Positions 44,414 through 51,752 of a stretch of DNA of 64,000 nt are shown here, piece after piece. The DNA comes from Pseudohongiella nitratireducens (lineage in GTDB: Bacteria > Pseudomonadota > Gammaproteobacteria > Pseudomonadales > Pseudohongiellaceae). Each line of letters opens with the position of its first letter. Within the stretch, counting starts at the first letter, position 1. A model generated the notes under the pieces. That model was not told the DNA's origin and ran no database searches. It worked only from the letters and a program-made list of their open reading frames with translations. The translations under genes were made by a program, and so were the position numbers. Location: the NCBI RefSeq assembly GCF_001642735.1, contig NZ_LWHM01000013.1:1-64000 (forward strand). The letters run 5' to 3'.

Positions 44414-44442
44414 CTGCCTGCCAGGCATACGGGATTACGTTT

Positions 44443-44724
44443 TTGAAACTGATATATTCTAGGCTGGCAGTCGAAGACATAATGCGGTTGAGAGCGCATA
44501 TTGAAGAACATAATCCCCGAAAAGCGCCTGTTGTAGCACGAAGGTTGGTCGCAAGAATTGAGAAGCTACAACGGTTTCCAAGACTCGGAATTCCTGTAAA
44601 TAGAGCGCCAAGCCCCGGTACGATCAGAGACTTGATACTGGATGAATACATTGTCCGTTACGCATGTCACAGCAAAAGCATTATTATTCTCAGGTTATGG
44701 CACCACCGGGAAAATCGCACTTGA
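44443..44724 (+). CDS. ParE/RelE-superfamily toxin
   Basis: The 93-residue protein has the ParE/RelE fold pattern: LIYSRLAVEDIMRLRAHIEE, VVARRLVARIEKLQRFPRLG, PGTIRDLILDEYIVRYACHS, IIILRLWHHREN. It begins with TTG (GGGA upstream), a weak start that may keep toxin levels low. RelE members cut mRNA at the ribosome and ParE members poison gyrase; the sequence does not decide which, though the conserved end RLWHHREN is common to ParE-like ones. Its last codons overlap the next gene's probable start. Confidence 0.85.
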   Translation: MKLIYSRLAVEDIMRLRAHIEEHNPRKAPVVARRLVARIEKLQRFPRLGIPVNRAPSPGTIRDLILDEYIVRYACHSKSIIILRLWHHRENRT

Positions 44725-45335
44725 AAAGTAAAATAACTCAGTCAGCTCTCCAGCACTATTATGACGAGACAGCTCGGCGGAAAACCCGAGCTGATTTAAA
44801 GTTGGCTGTTTCTTTAGTGACTGATAAAAAAATCGCTGTCGATTGCGGCTGCGGCGCGGGCGCCGACATTCAGTATCTTCTGGATAACGACTTTTTCGTG
44901 CATGCCTTTGATATTGAGAAATCTGCCATCGATCGCTGCAGGCAGCGGTTCGCAGATATTCCCCAGGTTGACCTCTCTCAGTCCAGTTTTATCAACTTTG
45001 AATACCCGCCTTGCCAGTTAGTCGTAGCAGATGCCAGCCTGTTTTTTTGCCCACCTGAAGCTTTTGCAGCGGTCTGGCAAAAGGTTGATGATAGCCTTCA
45101 ACCGGGTGGTGTTTTCTGCGGGTCTTTTCTTGGACCAGAGGACACAATGGCCAGGGAGCCAGAGAGTGAGCAAACATTCTGGAAAACGGTCACAGTGCTG
45201 ACAGAACAAAAAGTCCGGTTGTTGTTTGAGGAATACCATGTGCTTAGTTTCACGGAGCACAAGCGTTCAGGCTTGACACCGCAGGGTACACCTCATGACT
45301 GGCATATTTACGCGGTGGTTGCTCAGAAAGGGTAG
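44721..45335 (+). CDS. SAM-dependent methyltransferase (TehB-like)
   Basis: About 204 residues from TTG 44721, which overlaps the toxin stop (TTGA) and has GGGA about 9 bp upstream; ATGs at 44697 or 44664 would give longer overlaps. The SAM motif is IAVDCGCGAGADIQYLLDND, followed by VHAFDIEKSAIDRCRQRF, and the end reads TPQGTPHDWHIYAVVAQK. This resembles TehB/thiopurine-type small-molecule methyltransferases. The overlap places it in the toxin-antitoxin transcript. Confidence 0.8.
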   Translation: MKSKITQSALQHYYDETARRKTRADLKLAVSLVTDKKIAVDCGCGAGADIQYLLDNDFFVHAFDIEKSAIDRCRQRFADIPQVDLSQSSFINFEYPPCQLVVADASLFFCPPEAFAAVWQKVDDSLQPGGVFCGSFLGPEDTMAREPESEQTFWKTVTVLTEQKVRLLFEEYHVLSFTEHKRSGLTPQGTPHDWHIYAVVAQKG

Positions 45336-45385
45336 ATACTAGCTCAGCTAGTTGAATATATTTTCGAACAATTGTTAAATAATGC

Positions 45386-45414
45386 TTGACCCAGGCATAG
45401 CATCACTATATTGT
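45386..45414 (+). promoter_or_regulatory. Candidate promoter of the cold-shock gene
   Basis: TTGACC at 45386-45391 stands 17 bp before TATTGT (45409-45414), or 15 bp before TATATT (45407-45412). This would give a leader of about 140 nt before the cold-shock gene, the length usual for cspA-type mRNAs with structured leaders. The 45336-45560 gap holds nothing else that I can name. Confidence 0.5.
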
Positions 45415-45560
45415 GCACTTGGCTTGAAAGTAAGTCTCTTGTTTACGACCTCCATTACGTTGCCTCCTAGTACGACTTCGTCCTGTAGTTTCTAAATATC
45501 AGTCTCATTTTTCGCTATTTCAGCCTTAGCGGGCTAATCTTTTATCTACAGGAATATATT

Positions 45561-45770
45561 ATGTCTAATACAGTAACGGGTACAGTAAAGTGGTTTAACG
45601 AAGCTAAAGGTTTTGGCTTCATCGAGCAATCATCAGGTCCAGACGTTTTTGCACATTTCAGTGCAATCTCTGGTGGTGGCTTCAAGACTCTGACTGAAGG
45701 TCAACGCGTTGAGTTTACTTTGGGCCAAGGCGCCAAAGGTCCTCAAGCTGAGAACATCGTAGGCCTGTAA
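45561..45770 (+). CDS. Cold-shock protein, CspA family
   Basis: The 69-residue protein is a single cold-shock domain with the two RNA-binding motifs KGFGFIEQ and DVFAHFSAI. It starts [14 protein letters not shown], as in all CspA homologues. It acts as an RNA chaperone. A long leader and a strong terminator flank it, so it is a single-gene unit. GGAATATATT precedes the ATG. Confidence 0.96.
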   Translation: MSNTVTGTVKWFNEAKGFGFIEQSSGPDVFAHFSAISGGGFKTLTEGQRVEFTLGQGAKGPQAENIVGL

Positions 45771-45812
45771 TGATTGGCGGGTATTCCCGCTAACTCATTA
45801 TCTGGTTTATAC

Positions 45813-45846
45813 AAAAAAGGCCAGCCCTTCGGGGTTGGCCTTTTTT
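45813..45846 (+). terminator. Rho-independent terminator of the cold-shock gene
   Basis: A hairpin with a TTCG tetraloop (45828-45831), a 9-bp GC-rich stem (GGCCAGCCC) containing one G-T pair, and flanking A6/T6 runs (45813-45818, 45841-45846). It lies 42 bp after the cold-shock stop. Confidence 0.95.
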
Positions 45847-45875
45847 ATTGGTCAAGATTTCCTGGTTTGATAGAC

Positions 45876-45890
45876 TTAACAGGCTGTTAA
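45876..45890. repeat. 15-bp palindrome TTAACAGGCTGTTAA (copy 1)
   Basis: TTAACAG-G-CTGTTAA is a 7-bp inverted repeat around one base. An identical copy is at 61362-61376, also intergenic. Here it lies between the cold-shock terminator and the guanidine riboswitch. Role unknown. Confidence 0.6.
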
Positions 45891-45905
45891 ATTGACGCAT
45901 TCGAC

Positions 45906-45948
45906 GTGAGGACGACCTCACCGCTCGACTTTTCACGGGGACGACCCC
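45906..45948 (+). promoter_or_regulatory. Guanidine-II riboswitch (mini-ykkC) upstream of sugE
   Basis: Two hairpins with the diagnostic ACGR loop: P1 is GTGAGG-ACGA-CCTCAC (45906-45921) and P2 is GGGG-ACGA-CCCC (45937-45948), joined by a 15-nt linker. Both contain the conserved GG-ACGA-CC core that binds guanidinium. The second hairpin is 17 bp before the GAGGG ribosome site of sugE, so guanidine binding should free translation. A weak promoter (TTGGTC, 17 bp, TAGACT at 45848-45876) may lie before it. Confidence 0.93.
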
Positions 45949-45975
45949 AGTTGTTATGTTCTGATGAGGGACAAT

Positions 45976-46293
45976 ATGAGTTGGGTCATACTGGTTGTTG
46001 CCGGGTTGCTTGAAATTGGCTGGGCGATTGGACTGAAATACACAGAGGGTTTTTCTCGGCTTTGGCCAACGCTGTTCACTATCGCTGCCCTGGTAGCCAG
46101 TTTTACGTTGCTGGGCGTGGCATTGCGCACTCTGCCGGTCGGTACGGCTTATGCGGTATGGGTGGGCATTGGTGCTATCGGTACTGCCGTATTTGGCATG
46201 TTTGTGTTTGGAGAAGCAGCCACACCAATGCGATTAATCAGCCTGATATTAATTTGCGCCGGTATTGTTGGATTGAAACTGGCCAGTACCTGA
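45976..46293 (+). CDS. sugE: Guanidinium exporter SugE (Gdx), SMR family
   Basis: The 105-residue four-helix protein is a close match to SugE: the catalytic Glu of helix 1 is in [20 protein letters not shown], and [20 protein letters not shown] and [20 protein letters not shown] follow. SugE/Gdx dimers export guanidinium in exchange for protons. The guanidine-II riboswitch in its leader supports this over general drug efflux. The ATG at 45976 (MSWVIL, as in E. coli) has GAGGG 5 bp upstream; the ATG at 45964 would lie before that site. Confidence 0.95.
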   Translation: MSWVILVVAGLLEIGWAIGLKYTEGFSRLWPTLFTIAALVASFTLLGVALRTLPVGTAYAVWVGIGAIGTAVFGMFVFGEAATPMRLISLILICAGIVGLKLAST

Positions 46294-46343
46294 AACCACT
46301 AAATCGATAACCACTAAATCGATTCGTTGACCGGTGTTGCATA

Positions 46344-46946
46344 ATGAACCCGTCCGACATTGGCAAAGCCTACGACCAGATCACGCACCTGTGGCAGAGC
46401 GATGAGTTTGATCGCACCAATGGGATCGCAGCGCATCACAGAGCGTTGCAGTTTGCCAGCAATCGGCATGCGGCGCTGGATGTGGGGTGTGGCTGCACTG
46501 GACGCTTTGCTGATTTGTTGCTGGATGCAGGCTTTCACGATGTAGATGGGGTCGATATCTCTGAAAAGATGCTTTCTCTGGCGAGGCAACGACACCCTGA
46601 TATGCAGTTCTATTGTGCTGATATTTGTCAGTGGGAATTGCCCGGATTCTATGACTTTATCACTGCCTGGGACAGCATCTGGCATATCCCTCTACAAGAG
46701 CACCCCCAGGTTATTGCTAAGCTGGTTAATGGTCTCAATCCGGGAGGAATTCTGATTTTTTCCTTTGGCGGTACTGACGCACCGGATGAACACCAGAATT
46801 ATCTTATGGGGCCGGATGTCTACTATTCAACGCCAGGCACAGAGGGCGTGCGGGAAATATTGCAAACGCTTGACTGTAGCATCCTGCATATCGGTTACGA
46901 CCAACACCCGGAAACACACGCTTACGTTATTGTACAAAGGGGTTGA
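46344..46946 (+). CDS. Class I SAM-dependent methyltransferase
   Basis: The 200-residue protein carries AALDVGCGCTGRFADLLLDA (SAM motif I), VDGVDISEKMLSLARQRHPD, FYDFITAWDSIWHIP and LNPGGILIFSFGGTD. It belongs to the Methyltransf_11/25 group acting on small molecules. No specific substrate is evident. The 50 bp after sugE have no terminator that I can see, so read-through from the riboswitch transcript is possible. Confidence 0.85.
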   Translation: MNPSDIGKAYDQITHLWQSDEFDRTNGIAAHHRALQFASNRHAALDVGCGCTGRFADLLLDAGFHDVDGVDISEKMLSLARQRHPDMQFYCADICQWELPGFYDFITAWDSIWHIPLQEHPQVIAKLVNGLNPGGILIFSFGGTDAPDEHQNYLMGPDVYYSTPGTEGVREILQTLDCSILHIGYDQHPETHAYVIVQRG

Positions 46947-47058
46947 TGGTCTGATTCTGCCTGACGTCCCGAAAGCGTATTTCATGGCAAAACAGTTGCG
47001 AGGCGAAACGCCTCAGGGCACTGTTATGTATCATGAGGCATTTGAGGTGAAAGCGTAG
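46947..47058 (+). other. Possible 3' gene remnant
   Basis: The frame ending at TAG 47056-47058 reads VDGLILPDVPKAYFMAKQLR and then GETPQGTVMYHEAFEVKA, which looks like real coding sequence (a protein C-terminus) but has no start and begins right after the methyltransferase stop. I cannot name the family. It may be the end of a deleted gene. Confidence 0.3.
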
Positions 47059-47168
47059 TCTGGTGCTGTCGGAGCGTTCTCATTTTATATAGCAGAACGT
47101 CGGCAAACGACTATTAGGCTAGGCGACTAGGTTTGATGTCTATGCAGCCAGTAAAAAGGTAGGTTCAA

Positions 47169-47909
47169 ATGGAAGAGCAGCCTGATGAGAAACTGTTGGT
47201 CCTGGTAAACAGATTGAAACAGGAAAAATACCCGGATGCTGATAGTCTTTTGCTTGCTGGGTCTGTGATCAGAGGAGAAGCAACGTCCACCTCAGATTTG
47301 GACATCATTGTTCTTTACCCTGAACTCCCTAATGCTTATCGAGATTCCTACTATTATGATAACTGGCCCGTCGAGGCATTCGTTCATGACCTTCAAACTC
47401 TGACATACTTTATTGACGAAATTGACGCACCAACCGGAGTCCCATCTCTTGCTACGATGGTGGATGATGGAAAAAGCGTACCGAGTGCCACTGAACTGAG
47501 CAAATCGGCAAAAGTATTGGCCCAGGCCTCCTTGAGAAAAGGGCCAGAGCCCTGGTCAATACAAACAGTAAACTCAGCGCGCTATATGATTACTGATCTG
47601 ATTGAAGATTTAAAAGATTCCAGAAATGCGACTGAGTCACAGGCGATAGCATCTGTACTTTATTCTACCATCGCCGATTTTTATTTCCGTATTCACGGGT
47701 TTTGGTCGGCTAAAGGAAAGACCATTCCCAGGCGCTTGAGAAAAGTTGATCCTGGCTTCGCAGAACGTTTCGAGAAGGCTTTCTCAGCTGTTTTTCTGAA
47801 AAATGAGTCACAAGCACTCATTTCTCTAGTCTCAGATTTGTTGGCGCCTCATGGAGGACCGCTGTTTTCTGGACACAGGCTTGAAGCGCCGGAAGAATGG
47901 AGAAAGTAA
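47169..47909 (+). CDS. Nucleotidyltransferase-domain protein
   Basis: The 246-residue protein opens with a nucleotidyltransferase fold: LLLAGSVIRGEATSTSDLDI is the GS...SDxD motif. The rest is helical (SARYMITDLIEDLKDSRN, YSTIADFYFRIHGFW), similar in layout to aminoglycoside- or lincosamide-type adenylyltransferases, but no specific class is evident. It may adenylylate a small molecule or protein. The gene stands alone between 110-bp and 25-bp gaps. Confidence 0.78.
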   Translation: MEEQPDEKLLVLVNRLKQEKYPDADSLLLAGSVIRGEATSTSDLDIIVLYPELPNAYRDSYYYDNWPVEAFVHDLQTLTYFIDEIDAPTGVPSLATMVDDGKSVPSATELSKSAKVLAQASLRKGPEPWSIQTVNSARYMITDLIEDLKDSRNATESQAIASVLYSTIADFYFRIHGFWSAKGKTIPRRLRKVDPGFAERFEKAFSAVFLKNESQALISLVSDLLAPHGGPLFSGHRLEAPEEWRK

Positions 47910-47934
47910 ACAGAGCTGATGGTGATTGGTGGAC

Positions 47935-48450
47935 ATGGGTAATCAACTTAATGTGCGTGTTGCTGATTCGGGGGATGCAGAGTCACTGCTAGAGTTGTTC
48001 GGTATTCTGGACTCTGAAACCAGTTTTATGTTGCTGGAGCCTGGAGAGCGCTCTACCACAGTAGGTGAGCAGAGAAACTATATTCGACAGTTTGCTGATT
48101 CTCCTCATCAATTGATGTGCCTTGCTGAGGATGGTGAGAGCATTACAGGTTTTTTGATTGCAAATGGCGGCGGGTTTGCCCGAAACAAGCATACAGCCAG
48201 TATTGTGATCGGTGTGAGGCAAGATGTCTGGGGTAAGGGGATTGGTAAAGCCTTAATGCATTTTATGGAAAGCTGGGCCAGGCAAACTGACATCCATCGG
48301 CTTGAATTGACGGTGATGGAGAATAATGCCCAGGCAATTGCTTTTTACAGGAAGTCAGGCTTTATTGAAGAGGGGGTTCGCCTTGATTCTCTTAAGATAG
48401 AGGGTGCCTTTGTGAGTGAAATTTATATGAGAAAAATACTGAAATCATAG
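47935..48450 (+). CDS. GNAT-family N-acetyltransferase
   Basis: The roughly 171-residue protein has GNAT motifs: TASIVIGVRQDVWGKGIGKA (strand 4 and acetyl-CoA loop), HRLELTVMENNAQAIAFYRK and SGFIEEGVRLDSLKIEG, close to the RimJ/RimL and SpeG style. The ATG at 47935 is used; GTG 47929 and TTG 47926 are in-frame alternatives. The ribosome site is unclear. Acceptor unknown. Confidence 0.83.
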   Translation: MGNQLNVRVADSGDAESLLELFGILDSETSFMLLEPGERSTTVGEQRNYIRQFADSPHQLMCLAEDGESITGFLIANGGGFARNKHTASIVIGVRQDVWGKGIGKALMHFMESWARQTDIHRLELTVMENNAQAIAFYRKSGFIEEGVRLDSLKIEGAFVSEIYMRKILKS

Positions 48451-48547
48451 AAAACGGTTTAGCCAGGTGGCTAATACTCCGGTAACGTTAAAGCTCTTAT
48501 TATAAGAATAGCAATTATCATCAAGTAATCATGTAGGAGGGGAGAGC

Positions 48548-50206
48548 ATGAGTGCTGTAGCCGGGTTTAATATTAGTGCTAAAAGAATGGATCTTTTCTT
48601 TTCAGTCACTGTTGTAAGTTTCTTATTGTTCTTGAGCCTGCTCACTTCCACTGCCTCTGCGCAAACCCCTGAACAGCGAGTTAACCTGGATGTGACCTCG
48701 GTGACACTCCATCCCGGTTCAGCCTGGATCACCAGAACCGGCACTCTGAGCTTTCCAGCTGGCAGAAGCCTGTTAGTCATTGAAGGGTTGTCAATCTCTG
48801 CAGACTTGAGTCAGTTCGAATTTTTGGCTGCGGATAACAGTATAGAGATGCTTGGTTTGCAGATGCAGCCAAGATCCACGACGACGCCTGAAGAAGACGA
48901 GTTAATTGCTCAGTCCCAGGAAATACAATACAGAATTTCCACCCTCAATGATGAAATTGAAACGGCAGAATCAGAACTTGATTTACTGCAAAGCCTGGCC
49001 TTAACGGAATCAGGGTTGTCTCCTGCAGTGGATGGTGAAACTTTGAGTAATCTTGTGGAGGTTATGTCGACTCGCTCCAATAGTGCCAGACAGAGAATTC
49101 GAGATGCCAGAATTGAGCTGCAAGAGCTTCGCCAGCAGGAAAATCAAATCAACGCTGAGTTATCAAAACCACTTCATCGTGGTGTTACCTATGCGGATCT
49201 CAGGATTGAACTGGTTTCAGAGACGCAGACATCAAGCCCGGTAACATTGAGCTACCATAATGATAATGCGTTTTGGCGCTGGATGTATGATGCCCGACTT
49301 GATACGTCAGCCAAGCAACTGGATTTCACCAGAAAAGCGGAAGTTAGTCAGTCGACGGGCGAGGACTGGGATGATGTGAATCTTACATTAAGCACAGCGA
49401 GATTTAGCAATCGTTCTGCTGCTCCACACTTAAGTGCTCAGTTTGTTAATCTGGGGCAGGTGCGCCGCCAGGCTTCATCTGGAATCCAGGAAGTGGTGGT
49501 GACAGGTAGCCTGGTTAGATCTGCATCTGGTCAGGTTTCTGAAAGTCCCCCTGCAGTTGAGATCAGAAATACAAATTTTCAACTGCAATATCAGCTGGCC
49601 GGTCAGCAATCGGTACCTTCCACTTCTGGAGAGCCTTTTACGGTTATCCCCATAGATAACCGAGAGCTACCTGTTAACCTGGTTTCACGAGCTGTACCGG
49701 TTCATGACCTGAATGCGTATTTAGAAGCACGGTTCGAACTGGATGGCGAAGAGCCATTTTTTAACGGGGTGCTTTATACATACCGGGATGGTGCATTTAT
49801 TGGACGAGGAAGTTTTGCGGAAACACTGCCTGGTGAAACAACACGTATTTCATTTGGCCAGGACCAGAGAATCCAGGTCAGACGCTTTGATGAGCAACAA
49901 AATTCACGCGATACAGGCATTTTCTCAAGAAGTAACCTGCAGGAAGAGCGTATTCGCTACGAAGTCACAAACCGGCACTCGGATACAATTTCGGTTGAGC
50001 TGCTGGATCAGGTGCCGGTTGCCCAGCATGCCGATATTAACGTGAGTATTCCTCGCGGCGCCACGGAAGCCACAGAAGATAATGCCGGAGGCCTTGCCGG
50101 GGTTTTGCTATGGCGTATGGAAATAGATCCGCAAGAAACCAGTACAGTAAGGCATTACTACGACTTGAGCCACCCTGAAGGTGAAGCAATACACTTTTCG
50201 CGCTAG
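48548..50206 (+). CDS. DUF4140/DUF4139 (MuiA-like) exported protein
   Basis: A 552-residue protein with a signal peptide (FFSVTVVSFLLFLSLLTSTA, cleavage near residue 38). A DUF4140 domain at about 45-130 (VTLHPGSAWITRTGTLSFPA) leads into a coiled-coil of about 60 residues and then a DUF4139 domain (VTLSYHNDNAFWRWMYDARL to the C-terminus). Members are called mucoidy inhibitor A-like; their role is unclear. Odd here is IQEVVVTGSLVRSASG near residue 315, a stretch like the EVVVTG signature of TonB-dependent receptor N-termini. AGGAGGGGAG precedes the ATG. Confidence 0.82.
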   Translation: MSAVAGFNISAKRMDLFFSVTVVSFLLFLSLLTSTASAQTPEQRVNLDVTSVTLHPGSAWITRTGTLSFPAGRSLLVIEGLSISADLSQFEFLAADNSIEMLGLQMQPRSTTTPEEDELIAQSQEIQYRISTLNDEIETAESELDLLQSLALTESGLSPAVDGETLSNLVEVMSTRSNSARQRIRDARIELQELRQQENQINAELSKPLHRGVTYADLRIELVSETQTSSPVTLSYHNDNAFWRWMYDARLDTSAKQLDFTRKAEVSQSTGEDWDDVNLTLSTARFSNRSAAPHLSAQFVNLGQVRRQASSGIQEVVVTGSLVRSASGQVSESPPAVEIRNTNFQLQYQLAGQQSVPSTSGEPFTVIPIDNRELPVNLVSRAVPVHDLNAYLEARFELDGEEPFFNGVLYTYRDGAFIGRGSFAETLPGETTRISFGQDQRIQVRRFDEQQNSRDTGIFSRSNLQEERIRYEVTNRHSDTISVELLDQVPVAQHADINVSIPRGATEATEDNAGGLAGVLLWRMEIDPQETSTVRHYYDLSHPEGEAIHFSR

Positions 50207-50295
50207 AAAGTTTTATTTCATATGGCCGTAATCAGACTCAGCGTGCTTCTGCGCATAATTAGAATTGCACTCATTGCTTGATTAGGAGTGTGCCG

Positions 50296-51201
50296 ATGAC
50301 CCAGTCTAATAAGCCAAAAAGACCTATTACAATCCTGTTTCTGTGTGTTGTCACTATCTCCATATTGTTCATATGGGGGCGAATCGTTCAAATAAAAAGT
50401 GTCAATTATGAAGCGAGAATATTGAGCGAGGCGGTTCAGGGGCAGTCAAGAGAATATAATGAGGTCTTACTTCCCAGTAACATGTCAGATTCATCAAGCA
50501 AAGGCAGTACTGGCAGTAAGTCGTCATTGCCGACAGTTGAGCTCGGTCGTGCTCAGGAGCTTGTCATCCCTTACTCCAGTAATGCGCTGGCTAGCAGGCT
50601 TGAATTGATGGGCGAGGATTTTCGTGCCGTTTATTTATCAGTGGTATCAAGGTATGAACACATCTTTGCTGAGATGGATATTGATCCGCAATCTGCTGCG
50701 AATTTAATGCACTCCATAGCAGAGTCTTTATTCGAGCTTCAAAACATGCAATTTGCATTTCAGGCAGGAGAAATTTCCAGGGAAGATTATATTGCTTTAA
50801 CGAGTGAACTTTCGCCCGGCAGATTTTTGAGAGCAACGTTATCTGATGATCAATACCGAGCGTATACAGAATTGCGCTTAACAGAAGAAATACAAGCTTT
50901 TGCGTCAGCAATTTATGACGAAATGTACCGCTATACACCTAACCTGGATATCGCTACCAGGGATCGTGTCTCCATGGCTTACGTGAGAAAAGCATGGGAG
51001 ATTCCTGATATGAGTCATTATTCAGCCGGTCCCGAAATGTTTCGTTATCGCAACCAATACATTATGGAAGTGGTGATTCCTGAAATTATAGATATGGTAG
51101 CCAGCGAGTTGTCAGGCAACCAACTACAGGAAGTTATGAATTACCTTGAGCACAAGTCATTAGAGCTTGAACGGATGAATCAGAACTTGAGTAGGAACTG
51201 A
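50296..51201 (+). CDS. Membrane-anchored protein of unknown function
   Basis: A 301-residue protein with one N-terminal membrane helix (ITILFLCVVTISILFIWGRI, about 12-32) and a periplasmic, mostly helical domain. A Ser/Gly linker (about 67-82) precedes SRLELMGEDFRAVYLSVVSR and repeated helices with many Glu, Tyr and Met. I do not recognise it. AGGAG stands 8 bp before ATG 50296. The gene lies between the DUF4139 and PnuC-like genes on the same strand, but with a 71-bp gap before its ribosome site. Confidence 0.55.
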   Translation: MTQSNKPKRPITILFLCVVTISILFIWGRIVQIKSVNYEARILSEAVQGQSREYNEVLLPSNMSDSSSKGSTGSKSSLPTVELGRAQELVIPYSSNALASRLELMGEDFRAVYLSVVSRYEHIFAEMDIDPQSAANLMHSIAESLFELQNMQFAFQAGEISREDYIALTSELSPGRFLRATLSDDQYRAYTELRLTEEIQAFASAIYDEMYRYTPNLDIATRDRVSMAYVRKAWEIPDMSHYSAGPEMFRYRNQYIMEVVIPEIIDMVASELSGNQLQEVMNYLEHKSLELERMNQNLSRN

Positions 51202-51222
51202 ATAAGGGAAAGGGAATAAAGT

Positions 51223-51450
51223 TTGGCGGAATATTACGGCGTAGACTGGGTAGCCATGGTACTGACCCTTACAGCTATTTATCTGCTGGGTAACAAATCG
51301 CGCTATGGTTTCATTACCATGATGGGTGGTAACTCCTGTTGGGTGGCGCTTGGTATCCTGACAGGATCACTGGGTCTGATTGCAGCGAACGTGGTGTTTC
51401 TGTTTATGAACCTGCGTGGTTATTTGAAGTGGGGACAGGATGACAGTTAA
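51223..51450 (+). CDS. Small PnuC-like membrane protein
   Basis: The 75-residue protein has two to three membrane helices: DWVAMVLTLTAIYLLGNKSR, FITMMGGNSCWVALGILTGS and LIAANVVFLFMNLRGYLKW. The NKSRYGF and NLRGYLKW edges resemble PnuC (nicotinamide riboside transporter) proteins, but it is one third of their length. Many gammaproteobacteria have such stand-alone forms. The start is TTG 51223 with AGGGAA upstream. It overlaps the truncated GFA gene by 11 bp. Confidence 0.65.
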   Translation: MAEYYGVDWVAMVLTLTAIYLLGNKSRYGFITMMGGNSCWVALGILTGSLGLIAANVVFLFMNLRGYLKWGQDDS

Positions 51451-51637
51451 GTACACCTTAAGCCAGAAACCGATGGTTGACGCCATTGACGTTCAAATCA
51501 GCCACAAAGGTCAGTGCCATTGTGGCCGGGTCAAGTACACAGTGTCATTGCCGGATGGGTTGGTGGATGTTCGCCGTTGTAACTGTTCCATGTGTCGCCG
51601 CCGTGGTGCGGTATTGATGATGGCCACATTGCTCTAA
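51440..51637 (+). pseudogene. Truncated GFA-family (CENP-V/GFA zinc domain) gene
   Basis: The 65-codon frame contains the GFA N-terminus: KGQCHCGRVKYTVSLPDG and RRCNCSMCRRRGAVLMM, i.e. the CxC...CxC..C zinc ligands. It then stops at TAA 51635-51637. GFA proteins normally run to 110-140 residues with a further CxxC (structural zinc), which is absent, and no frame downstream restores it. It is therefore a 3'-truncated gene, though a short zinc-binding product might still be made. Confidence 0.7.
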
Positions 51638-51752
51638 GTCCTATCTTTACTTTATTTATATAGACCAAACGGTAGAAATCCGAGACAAATGCATCCGGCT
51701 TGTCAGACAGCTCTGCTACCATCGTATGAAAATACGAAAAAAGGAGAGGGCA

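Noticed and set aside
27000-48500. Possible integron array or CRISPR
   Set aside because: No attC sites, integrase, regularly spaced repeats or cas genes were found by eye in the accessory stretches.
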